From Bacteroidales bacterium UBA4866 (GTDB lineage Bacteria > Bacteroidota > Bacteroidia > Bacteroidales > P3): a stretch of DNA of 7,747 nucleotides. The notes below the pieces were generated by a model. The model did not search any database, was not told the DNA's origin, and saw only the letters and a program-made list of their open reading frames with translations. Below, in pieces: positions 1-6,223 of this stretch (position 1 is its first letter; every line of letters starts with the position of its first letter). The stretch covers positions 46,580-54,326 of the forward strand of contig DHDW01000032.1 of assembly GCA_002399565.1 (NCBI GenBank). Direction: 5' to 3'. Position numbers and translations under genes: made by a program.

Positions 1-93
1 CTGAAATCAAGTAATAATTTTTTCTTTCTTCGTTTTAATTTACTTAAACAAGGTTTTGATTTTTTAACGCCTTATTCATTGAAAATAGAATAA
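1..93 (+). CDS. Possible C-terminal end of a gene entering from the left
   Basis: Frame 1 is open from the first base of the window to a TAA at 91-93, giving 30 residues that end in ...LTPYSLKIE. The other two forward frames hit stops within the first 15 bases, so this is the only forward frame that could carry a gene across the left edge. The residue mix (several Phe and Leu, plus Arg, Gln, Gly, Pro) looks less like translated AT-rich spacer than the following stretch does. An open run this short is still not strong evidence in such AT-rich DNA. The product is not recognisable. The sequence left of the window would decide it. Confidence 0.35.
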   Translation: MKSSNNFFFLRFNLLKQGFDFLTPYSLKIE

Positions 94-285
94 AAATTAA
101 CAAAGAATTGCAGACTTCTAATAATGTATATATTTCTTTCTCAATTTATTATAAAAGAATAAACAATAAGAAATATTTAATAATATACCCAAATAAGAAC
201 ACTAATAATATCTACTTCTCAATAGATCAAATCAATAGAGAAATGATTTTTTTATATTATTCAATACTAAATAGAAACATTTCAC

Positions 286-293
286 TATCTTTG
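286..293 (+). promoter_or_regulatory. Bacteroidota-type -7 element upstream of the YD-repeat protein gene
   Basis: TATCTTTG matches the Bacteroidota -7 consensus TAnnTTTG exactly. It lies 20 bp before the ATG at 314, which would give a leader of only about 14-16 nt. No TTG or TTTG is seen about 20 bp further upstream, so the -33 half is weak. The site supports independent transcription of the downstream gene and argues against translation of the small open frame overlapping it. Confidence 0.5.
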
Positions 294-313
294 GAGATTA
301 AAAACAAATAATA

Positions 314-1372
314 ATGAAAACCAAAATCTCTTCAATATTAACACTGTTATTTATTTCCTTAGCCATATCATCTTTTGCTCAAAAACCATATTTAAATTTA
401 AATGGCTTAAGACCTATTAAAATAGTAAAAATAACAGAAAAAACTTATTATAACAATAAGGTTTCCAAAAGATACTTTAGCTATAATAATATTAGCCAAA
501 AGGTACATACTGAAGAAATCTATAAAAGAAGTTCCTATTCTAATAATATCACCTTTAATGATAAAGGAGATATTATTAAAGAAGACAAATGGGAATATAA
601 GTATATATACGATGATAAAGGAATATTAATATTAAAAGAAGCATACTATGATAAAATTAAATCAGGTAAAAGGACTTATATTTATGACAGTAATCAAAAA
701 CTTATAGAAGAAAATTTTATAGACCTTTATGATTCTATCCTTATGAGTAAAGAATTATACGAATATAATATCGAAGGAAATTTAATTAAGAAAACTTCAC
801 ATGATATATTAAGTAATGGATATTATGATGTAATTGAGTATGACAATAAAGGAAAAGAAATTTCAAAAAAAGTATTTGATCAAAATGATTCATTGTTTTC
901 TATTTCAACTTATAAATACGATGATACATTATTAATTGAAAGTTCTAAAAAATACAATAATGAGAATTACTCAAAAATAACTTTTAAATACAATAAGAAT
1001 AATAAATTAATTGAAAAAACATATTATTTATATGATACAATACGCAACAGATTTGAAAATAAATTTGATGAGAAAAGAAGAATTGTAGAATATAGATATT
1101 TTAATCCTGAAATAAATAGATATTCACTTTTTGAATATGACGACAAAAATGAAACAATGATAATAAAAGAATACTTTTATGAAACTTTTTGCTTAACTAC
1201 TAAATATATTTCTCCTAACTATAAAAAGGTAATTTTTTATATGGATGGCAATTTAAAATATACAGAAATATTAAAATGGGATAGATGGGGAAATATTAGA
1301 GAAATTAAAAAATACGACAGCCAAAACAATTTAAAAAAGCATACTAAATATAAATACTCCTTTTGGGACTAA
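314..1372 (+). CDS. Secreted YD-repeat-like protein of unknown function
   Basis: This 352-residue protein starts with a clear signal peptide: Lys at positions 2 and 4, a hydrophobic run at about 5-20, and probable cleavage at FA|QK after residue 22. The mature part is rich in Tyr, Asp, Lys and Asn. It is built of about ten degenerate units of the form aromatic-x-Tyr-Asp-x-x-Gly-x-hydrophobic-hydrophobic-x-Lys/Glu. Examples are YIYDDKG (97-103), YEYNIEGNLIKK (149-160), IEYDNKG (174-180) and KWDRWGNIREIKKYD (321-335). These resemble the YD/RHS repeat, which forms extended beta-sheet shells in larger proteins. No RHS core, toxin domain or C-terminal sorting domain is visible, so it is probably a free periplasmic or surface protein. 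The start is chosen because the signal peptide begins there and a promoter lies just upstream. It is transcribed towards the deoC operon. Function is unknown; the repeat assignment is by eye. Confidence 0.85.
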   Translation: MKTKISSILTLLFISLAISSFAQKPYLNLNGLRPIKIVKITEKTYYNNKVSKRYFSYNNISQKVHTEEIYKRSSYSNNITFNDKGDIIKEDKWEYKYIYDDKGILILKEAYYDKIKSGKRTYIYDSNQKLIEENFIDLYDSILMSKELYEYNIEGNLIKKTSHDILSNGYYDVIEYDNKGKEISKKVFDQNDSLFSISTYKYDDTLLIESSKKYNNENYSKITFKYNKNNKLIEKTYYLYDTIRNRFENKFDEKRRIVEYRYFNPEINRYSLFEYDDKNETMIIKEYFYETFCLTTKYISPNYKKVIFYMDGNLKYTEILKWDRWGNIREIKKYDSQNNLKKHTKYKYSFWD

Positions 1373-1374
1373 AT

Positions 1375-1416
1375 AAAAAATACAATGAAAATACTGTTAT
1401 GTATATATTCATTGTA
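1375..1416 (-). terminator. Hairpin plus U-tract terminator for the rpiB-lutB-deoC operon
   Basis: TACAATGAA (1381-1389) and TTCATTGTA (1408-1416) are a perfect 9-bp inverted repeat with an 18-nt loop. Read leftward, the hairpin is followed by TTTTTT (complement of 1375-1380), as expected of an intrinsic terminator about 40 nt after the deoC stop. The stem is AT-rich and the loop large, so it may be weak. Read rightward there is no T-run after the stem, so it serves the convergent gene at 314-1372 poorly. Confidence 0.45.
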
Positions 1417-1453
1417 CAATAGAAAATATATAATGAATAAATAATTTGTTCTA

Positions 1454-2269
1454 TTATTGATTTAAGATAAATTCAACCAAATTATTTTTTAGCCTGCTCC
1501 CCCCTATTCTAAAATATTTTGAATTTAGATTCTCTTCTCCTAAATAATGAGAAAAAAGTATATAATAATCTAATACTTGCTCTGCAGCTGAAATCCCTCC
1601 TGCTGTTTTAATTGACTTAAGAACTCCAGTTTTTTTGTAATAATCTTTTATTGCCATAAGCATAACAGCAAAAGAATATACATCGGCACCTTTTTCAATT
1701 TTACCTGTTGATGTTTTAATAAAATCGGCTCCCGCTTCAAGATTTATTAAACTTGCTTTGTATATATTTTCATAAGTTTCCAACTCTCCTATTTCCAAAA
1801 TTACTTTCAAAACTTTATCTCCACAAATCTCTTTTGATAGTAATGTTTCTCGTGAAACCTCTTCAAAATTTCCTTCCAAAAACAATCCTCTATTCATTAC
1901 TATATCTACTTCTTGAGCATTATTGTCAATAGCAAATTTTATTTCATTTAATTTTATTTCAATGGGATTTTGTCCTGAAGGGAAATAACCTCCAACTACA
2001 ACTTTCTTTATTTCTTTATCAAGTAAATTTACATTCAAAACTCCTAAAAAATTTGGGTAAACACAAATTCCTGCAACCTTTACTGATTCTAATTCTTTTA
2101 TTTTTGAGTCTTCAATCAACTTCTTAATTTTTTCTTCATTATCTGTTGATGAAAGTGAGGTGAGATCTAAACATTGAAGGCATTTAATTGCTGCCTCCCT
2201 CCTATTTATTGACAATCTTCCTTTGTAAAGAATTTCATCAATAATAGCTTTATTTAATATTGTACTCAT
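1454..2269 (-). CDS. deoC: Deoxyribose-phosphate aldolase (DeoC)
   Basis: This enzyme cleaves 2-deoxy-D-ribose 5-phosphate to glyceraldehyde 3-phosphate and acetaldehyde in the cytoplasm, the last step of deoxynucleoside catabolism. It is a class I aldolase with a TIM barrel. The 271-residue protein has the family landmarks in order: LDLTSL (34-39), a GGYFPSG loop (93-99), EVDIV with the conserved Asp122, ILEIGEL (157-163), FIKTSTGK with the Schiff-base Lys185, IKTAGGIS with the second active-site Lys221, and the phosphate-binding RIGGSRL (254-260). These align with Asp102, Lys167 and Lys201 of the E. coli enzyme, and the length is near that of the E. coli protein. The ATG overlaps the stop of the upstream LutB-like gene by one base (TAATG), so translation is probably coupled. 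It is the last gene of the operon, followed by a hairpin terminator. Confidence 0.96.
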   Translation of the reverse strand: MSTILNKAIIDEILYKGRLSINRREAAIKCLQCLDLTSLSSTDNEEKIKKLIEDSKIKELESVKVAGICVYPNFLGVLNVNLLDKEIKKVVVGGYFPSGQNPIEIKLNEIKFAIDNNAQEVDIVMNRGLFLEGNFEEVSRETLLSKEICGDKVLKVILEIGELETYENIYKASLINLEAGADFIKTSTGKIEKGADVYSFAVMLMAIKDYYKKTGVLKSIKTAGGISAAEQVLDYYILFSHYLGEENLNSKYFRIGGSRLKNNLVEFILNQ

Positions 2270-3417
2270 TATTGATTTTTGGATTTTGAAAAGCTTATTT
2301 TAGCTAATTTTGGTATTGCTCTTTTTACAGTTATTTTTCTTTTCACATAGAGTTTCATCAGAAATTCTTTTCTCCATGCTGCCCTGTTTAATTTTTTCCT
2401 GCTAATAAGATTTTTCTTCAAAACCTTAATCCTATATCTGTCTGAAAAATCAATATTTTTATTTTCATAAAACATATTCCTATTAGCTATAATTAAATCG
2501 GTAATTGGAATATTCATTGGGCAAACTTTAGCACAATTGCCACAAAGAATACAATTAAAGCTTAAATGTTTGTAGCCATCAATTGTTTCTAAAAATGGTA
2601 AAACTACATTTGCAATTGGTCCTGTGAAAACATTATTATAAGGCATATCCCCTATCAAGGAATAAATTGGACAAACCTTTTTACATGCATCACAATTTAT
2701 ACAAGTTAATGCTTTTCTATGTTCTTTTGACTCTAAAAGATTTGTTCTTCCATTGTCTATTATGAAAAGTTCAACATTGTTTTCATCATTTTCTTTTACT
2801 GAATAAAATGCTGTTAAAGGAAGGTATTCTTTCCTATTCTTATTTATTGAATATAGCTTTGATAAAAGTTCAACATCTTCAATATTCCTTAAAACATTAT
2901 TTACTGGAAGAACAAAAATTTTCATCTTTGCAGAAAGAACTTGTTCCATTTCAATTGCAGAATTGAAAACCAAATATAAACTTCCAGTTTGAGAAATTGC
3001 ATAATTGGGTTCAAAAATTACACAATTATTGGATTGAAGATTGATTTGAATTTCTTCGTTTTTTAAAATTTTCAACAGACCTAACTCTTCAATAAATCTA
3101 CTTTCGAAAAGATTTACCTCTTTAATTTTTTTCTCAATCAATATTTTTATTATATCCTCCGAAAGAGAATCATAATCTAAAGCCCAATTTACTTTGGCTC
3201 CATTTTCATTTAATTTCTTTTCAAATGAAATCAATAATTCATCAATATGATTGATGTTTTTTTGTCTTAAATTGGCAGCTATCTTTCTTGCATAGGAATA
3301 ATTTTGAAAAGTTTTTAGAGTAATATCATCAATATCAAATTCAATATTGACATCTTTTACGTTCTCAATAGCTTTTTTACAATCTTCAATAAAAAAATTA
3401 TACTCCGCTGTATTCAT
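2269..3417 (-). CDS. LutB-like LUD-domain protein with two [4Fe-4S] clusters, reduced form
   Basis: The C-terminal part matches LutB/YkgF, the iron-sulfur subunit of the LutABC L-lactate oxidation complex. It shows DNGRTNLL (221-228), a first cluster motif CINCDACKKVCP (Cys239, 242, 245, 249), the linker VFTGPIANVVLPFL, and a second motif CILCGNCAKVCP (Cys289, 292, 295, 299). All eight Cys are present. Upstream, residues 136-175 (EPNYAISQTGSL...LPVNN) recall the LUD-domain signature AxAETGT...PxxH. The LUD region is divergent and compressed: 382 residues against roughly 450-480 in typical LutB from memory, and the usual KSK and DLGE blocks are not evident. The tail after the second cluster is short and basic. 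LutA and LutC are not adjacent. It lies 16 nt after rpiB and overlaps deoC by one base, so it belongs to that operon. It is probably a cytoplasmic redox protein; its substrate is unknown and lactate oxidation should not be assumed. Confidence 0.85.
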   Translation of the reverse strand: MNTAEYNFFIEDCKKAIENVKDVNIEFDIDDITLKTFQNYSYARKIAANLRQKNINHIDELLISFEKKLNENGAKVNWALDYDSLSEDIIKILIEKKIKEVNLFESRFIEELGLLKILKNEEIQINLQSNNCVIFEPNYAISQTGSLYLVFNSAIEMEQVLSAKMKIFVLPVNNVLRNIEDVELLSKLYSINKNRKEYLPLTAFYSVKENDENNVELFIIDNGRTNLLESKEHRKALTCINCDACKKVCPIYSLIGDMPYNNVFTGPIANVVLPFLETIDGYKHLSFNCILCGNCAKVCPMNIPITDLIIANRNMFYENKNIDFSDRYRIKVLKKNLISRKKLNRAAWRKEFLMKLYVKRKITVKRAIPKLAKISFSKSKNQ

Positions 3418-3433
3418 TAATTATGTATTATTA

Positions 3434-3883
3434 CTATAACAGCTGTGAAATTTTCTCAACTCTTCTTTGATGTCTTCCTCCTTCGTATGGAGTATTTAGA
3501 AATGTTTCAGCAATTTTTAAACCCTCTTCCCTACTTATAAATCTTGCTGGTAATGAACAAACGTTTGCATCGTTATGTTGTCTTGCTAATGATGCAAGTT
3601 CTTCTTGCCAACATAAAGCACATCTAACTTTCAAATATTTATTTGCTGTCATCTGAACTCCATTTCCACTTCCACACATAATTAAACCTCTTTGATATAC
3701 TCCATCATTTATATCTTTTGCAAGAGGATGAATGAAATCAGGATAATCGCAACTTTCAAATGAATATGTTCCATAATCTTTAAACTGATAACCTAATTTA
3801 GAAAGTTCTTCTTTTAAAAATTCTTTCAATTCATAGCCTGCATGGTCGGAAGCAATAGGAATAATTTCTGAATTATTTGTCAT
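3434..3883 (-). CDS. rpiB: Ribose 5-phosphate isomerase B (RpiB/LacAB family)
   Basis: It interconverts ribose 5-phosphate and ribulose 5-phosphate in the cytoplasm, linking nucleoside ribose to the pentose phosphate pathway. The 149-residue length is normal for RpiB. Visible landmarks are the N-terminal strand ending in SDHAG (12-16, Asp13 and His14), the SCDYPDFIHPLA block (44-55), the anion-hole loop CGSGNG with the conserved active-site Cys70, RQHNDANVCSLPARF (101-115, His103) and GGRHQRRVEKI near the C terminus. Having both Cys70 and His103 fits an RpiB rather than an allose-specific or LacA/B variant, but substrate preference cannot be settled by eye. It is the first gene of the leftward operon, 16 nt ahead of the LutB-like gene. 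A promoter-like site and a perfect palindrome lie in its upstream region. Confidence 0.95.
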   Translation of the reverse strand: MTNNSEIIPIASDHAGYELKEFLKEELSKLGYQFKDYGTYSFESCDYPDFIHPLAKDINDGVYQRGLIMCGSGNGVQMTANKYLKVRCALCWQEELASLARQHNDANVCSLPARFISREEGLKIAETFLNTPYEGGRHQRRVEKISQLL

Positions 3884-3932
3884 ATGTTGATAACTTTTAA
3901 ATTGTTTAAATACTCTATTTTACTCTTAATTC

Positions 3933-3950
3933 TTTGATTTTAAAATCAAA
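3933..3950. promoter_or_regulatory. Perfect 18-bp palindrome, operator-like, upstream of rpiB
   Basis: TTTGATTTTAAAATCAAA is exactly its own reverse complement, centred at 3941/3942. It sits 50 bp before the rpiB ATG and a few bases downstream of the predicted start from the -7 element at 3961-3968, a usual place for a repressor operator. The half-sites TTGAT...ATCAA recall an FNR-type box, but the spacer is 6 nt instead of 4, so that assignment is not supported. It could instead form a hairpin at the 5' end of the mRNA. Confidence 0.45.
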
Positions 3951-3960
3951 ATACACTTAG

Positions 3961-3968
3961 CAAAAATA
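3961..3968 (-). promoter_or_regulatory. Candidate -7 element for the rpiB operon
   Basis: Read leftward, the site is TATTTTTG, an exact match to TAnnTTTG, and it would start transcription about 70 nt before the rpiB ATG. It is the only such match on this strand in the intergenic region. The -33 half is poor: the nearest upstream TTG lies about 12 bp away and the nearest TTTG about 27 bp away, where about 17-23 bp is expected. Confidence 0.4.
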
Positions 3969-4051
3969 CTAATTATTTTGCAACTGTTTATTTTTCAAAT
4001 GACAAAATTGTTACACATAATTGTTAGTATCTGATTATTTTTTGTTGAAAA

Positions 4052-4083
4052 TTTGTATATCAATTTTATATGATATAATTTTG
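4052..4083 (+). promoter_or_regulatory. Bacteroidota promoter for nadA with an inverted repeat in its spacer
   Basis: TTTG (4052-4055), a 20-bp spacer and TAATTTTG (4076-4083) match the Bacteroidota housekeeping promoter TTTG-N(17-23)-TAnnTTTG in both sequence and spacing. It is the best promoter in the window. The spacer contains the inverted repeat TATATCA (4056-4062) and TGATATA (4071-4077), with 7-bp arms 8 bp apart. The right arm overlaps the -7 element by two bases, so a protein bound there would block polymerase. Predicted initiation near 4089 gives nadA a leader of about 290 nt. Confidence 0.6.
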
Positions 4084-4378
4084 TTGACAAATTGGAGGTT
4101 TACTAAGAAGTTTTCAAATGATTTATCTACATAAATCGTAAAAATTAATCTTATTTTTTACCAACAATAATTTTAAAATTAAACTTGTTAATAACCCGTT
4201 TACAGTATTAATTAATAACCAATTAGAATGTAATATCTTTTTTATAACTTGTTTGGTGAATTACTTATTTGAATAATGCAAAAAAATTAAATACAATTTT
4301 TCAACCATACTAACAAGGTATAATTATAATAATATTTATAATAAAAAAGAGGTATTAATATATTAAAGCAAAAGAGAA

Positions 4379-5326
4379 ATGACTACAGAAGAAAAAATTG
4401 AAAGAATATTAAAGTTAAAAGAAGAAAAGAATGCAGTAATACTTGCTCATTTTTATCAAATACCAGAAATACAAGATATTGCAGATTTTATTGGTGATAG
4501 TTTAAATTTAGCCAATAAAGCAAAAGACACTGAATCAGATTTAATTCTGTTTTGTGGTGTTCACTTTATGGGAGAAACTGCAAAAATTCTTAATCCAAAA
4601 AAGAAAGTTATTATTCCTGATATGAATGCTGGTTGCTCATTAGCAGATTCTTGTCCTGAAGATGATTTTAAAAAATTCAAAGAACAAAATCCAGATCATA
4701 TAGTTATTTCATATATTAACTGTAGTGCAAAGATAAAAACTTTATCTGATATAATTTGTACTTCTGGAAATGCTGTTCAAATTGTTAACTCTTTACCAAA
4801 AGATCAAAAAATTATATTTGCACCAGATAAAAATTTAGGTGGATATATTAACAGAATAACTGGTAGAAATATGCTTCTTTGGAATGGAACATGTGAAGTA
4901 CATGAGTTATTAACAGCTGAATTTACTTTAAAACAAAAGTTACAATATCCAGATGCAATATTAATTGCTCATCCTGAATGTAATGACGCTGTTTTGAAAA
5001 TTGCAGATTATGTTGGTTCAACTTCAGCAATGATTAATTTTGTTAAGAATAGTGATAATAAAAAATTCTTAGTTGCCACAGAATCAGGTATTGTTCATCA
5101 ATTAAAGAAAGATAATCCAAACAAAGAATTTATTGTTGTTACTCAAGATGAGTCTTGTTCTTGCAACGATTGTCAATATATGAAACTAAATACTATTGAT
5201 AAAGTTCTTGCATCATTGGAAGAAGAAAAGTTTGAAATTCTTTTAGATGAAGATTTAATTGAGAGAGCTAAAAAACCAATTATAAAGATGCTTGATTTAT
5301 CAAAAGAGTTGGGAATTATAAAATAA
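4379..5326 (+). CDS. nadA: Quinolinate synthase NadA
   Basis: NadA condenses iminoaspartate with dihydroxyacetone phosphate to quinolinate, the [4Fe-4S]-dependent step of de novo NAD synthesis. The 315-residue protein is of the normal compact bacterial size and has the family blocks throughout. These are AHFYQ (23-27), GDSL (39-42), CGVHFMGETAKIL (59-71), DMNAGCSLADSC (81-92), YINCSAKIKTLSDIICTSGNAV (112-133), FAPDKNLGGYI (147-157), WNGTCEVHE (168-176), AHPEC (197-201), GSTSAM (213-218) and TESGIVHQL (234-242). Expected cluster ligands are Cys86, Cys172 and one Cys of the CSCNDC group. Cys265, just before QYMKLNT, is the likely equivalent of the third ligand. The iminoaspartate-forming partner (nadB or an aspartate dehydrogenase gene) and nadC are not in the window. 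The ATG at 4379 gives the expected N terminus; no strong Shine-Dalgarno precedes it. Confidence 0.97.
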   Translation: MTTEEKIERILKLKEEKNAVILAHFYQIPEIQDIADFIGDSLNLANKAKDTESDLILFCGVHFMGETAKILNPKKKVIIPDMNAGCSLADSCPEDDFKKFKEQNPDHIVISYINCSAKIKTLSDIICTSGNAVQIVNSLPKDQKIIFAPDKNLGGYINRITGRNMLLWNGTCEVHELLTAEFTLKQKLQYPDAILIAHPECNDAVLKIADYVGSTSAMINFVKNSDNKKFLVATESGIVHQLKKDNPNKEFIVVTQDESCSCNDCQYMKLNTIDKVLASLEEEKFEILLDEDLIERAKKPIIKMLDLSKELGIIK

Positions 5327-5607
5327 GTTGGTTTAGATAGAAAAATTGATAATTTGCACTAAAGTTGACAAATAAATAAAATGCTTATTTTAACATTTGA
5401 TAGAATTAAAAAACTATAAATAATAGTAAGTTACAATTATTTTATGCTCTTAAATATAAAATATTTTAACATTGAGAATTGAAAATTTTAGAAAGCATTG
5501 GCAATTGATAAGCTATAATTCTTAATTATTCTTAATTTTTAAAGTCAAAAGATAATAAAAGATGAAAATGAATTTTAGCTTAAATAAAAGTTCAATCAAA
5601 AATTCAA
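5327..5607. other. 281-bp intergenic region between nadA and the secreted-protein pair
   Basis: No convincing gene, terminator or exact TAnnTTTG element is visible. The nearest promoter-like match is AACATTTG at 5392-5399, with one mismatch and a loosely spaced TTG upstream. A 12-nt direct repeat, TATTTTAACATT, occurs at 5386-5397 and 5462-5473. The weak AAATAA/TTATTT stem near 5374-5390 is AT-only. A promoter for the downstream pair should lie here but cannot be placed. Confidence 0.5.
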
Positions 5608-6219
5608 ATGAAAATTAAACTTTGTGCACTAATTTTATTTGTTACAATTTTTCAAAATTGTTTTTCCCAAAACTTTTCTAAGATTTTTTTTAATTTAGAT
5701 TTTAAAGATAAGCTTTGGATAATTTCAAAACCCAATTCTTCACTAAAGGTTAAGAAAATTTCTAAGCAGGTAACTGATTTAACAAATAAAATTTCAAAGA
5801 GTGATTTCCAAAATTCAAAATTAAGTGAACAAGAGATTGACGCTTTTAGACATATTTCTTTGATGTATAAACTGTCTTCTAAAATTGGTGTTGAAAAGGC
5901 AAGAAGATTTGGGAATATCTATGAGAGTTATAATAAAAATATCTTCTTTAATAAACCAAATTCTGGATACGATAGGGCAGGAGAGTGGATGGATAAATTT
6001 AATAATGAAATAGGTATTTATCTTTATTTGAAATATGGGCAAATTTCTGAGGAAAAACTAATTCAAGAGATTGGTTATCAGATAAAAAAAGGAAATGCTC
6101 GAATGATTAAAAAAGATAGTATTGGTAATAGTTTAAATGTTGATAATAAGATAATTGATAAAGAAATTTGGATTAAAAATTGGGTAAATGATAGAGTTTT
6201 AATCCAGTCTAATAATTAA
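5608..6219 (+). CDS. Small secreted protein with DUF6973-like motifs
   Basis: This 203-residue protein begins with a signal peptide (MKIKLCALILFVTIF...CFS|QN, cleavage near residue 20). Cys18 does not sit in a proper lipobox, so it is probably soluble and exported. The central region has a spaced motif set: EIDAFRH (76-82), KARRFGNIYE (97-106) and EWMDKFNNEIG (126-136). The pattern DAxRH...fGxxxE...MDxxNNxxG resembles, from memory, DUF6973, an uncharacterised domain with conserved His, Glu and Asn residues that could form a polar or metal site. The C-terminal part (GYQIKKGNARMIKKDSIGNS) is short and hydrophilic. No toxin or enzyme function is assigned. It lies 4 nt ahead of an M28 peptidase gene with an almost identical first five residues (MKIKL), so the two are surely co-transcribed. 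The family call is tentative; the gene itself is well supported. Confidence 0.8.
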   Translation: MKIKLCALILFVTIFQNCFSQNFSKIFFNLDFKDKLWIISKPNSSLKVKKISKQVTDLTNKISKSDFQNSKLSEQEIDAFRHISLMYKLSSKIGVEKARRFGNIYESYNKNIFFNKPNSGYDRAGEWMDKFNNEIGIYLYLKYGQISEEKLIQEIGYQIKKGNARMIKKDSIGNSLNVDNKIIDKEIWIKNWVNDRVLIQSNN

Positions 6220-6223
6220 GTAT

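Larger units (their letters stand above)
3884..4378. other. 495-bp divergent control region between rpiB and nadA
   Basis: This gene-free stretch separates two outward-facing transcription units. It holds a leftward -7 element at 3961-3968 and an 18-bp palindrome at 3933-3950 on the rpiB side. On the nadA side there is a full rightward promoter at 4052-4083 with an internal inverted repeat. The remaining stretch, about 4090-4378, would be the nadA leader. In it I see only AT-only dyads, such as the 14-bp TAATTTTAAAATTA at 4168-4181, and a short direct repeat TTAATAACC (4188-4196 and 4212-4220). No tRNA, recognisable riboswitch or open frame of useful length is evident. Confidence 0.7.

Noticed and set aside
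108..311. 67-codon open frame with a TTG start between the left-edge fragment and the YD-repeat gene
   Set aside because: The translation is almost only Asn, Ile, Tyr, Lys and Ser, as expected from AT-rich spacer. The start is TTG with no ribosome binding site, and its 3' end overlaps the -7 element of the next gene.
3934..3949. FNR-type binding site upstream of rpiB
   Set aside because: The half-sites TTGAT and ATCAA are present but separated by 6 nt instead of the 4 nt of the FNR consensus.
4118..4141. 7-codon open frame in the nadA leader, after a GGAGG at 4094-4098
   Set aside because: The GGAGG is about 19 nt from the ATG, too far to act as a Shine-Dalgarno, and such tiny frames are frequent by chance.
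4168..4181. 14-bp palindrome TAATTTTAAAATTA in the nadA leader as an operator
   Set aside because: It is composed only of A and T, and dyads of this kind are common in DNA this AT-rich.
5562..5618. 18-codon open frame overlapping the start of the DUF6973-like gene by 11 nt
   Set aside because: It could be a coupled leader peptide, but the composition (Lys, Asn, Ser) is that of AT-rich spacer and no ribosome binding site or promoter is evident.
5821..6042. 73-codon open frame on the minus strand
   Set aside because: It lies wholly inside the DUF6973-like gene on the opposite strand and shows no family features.
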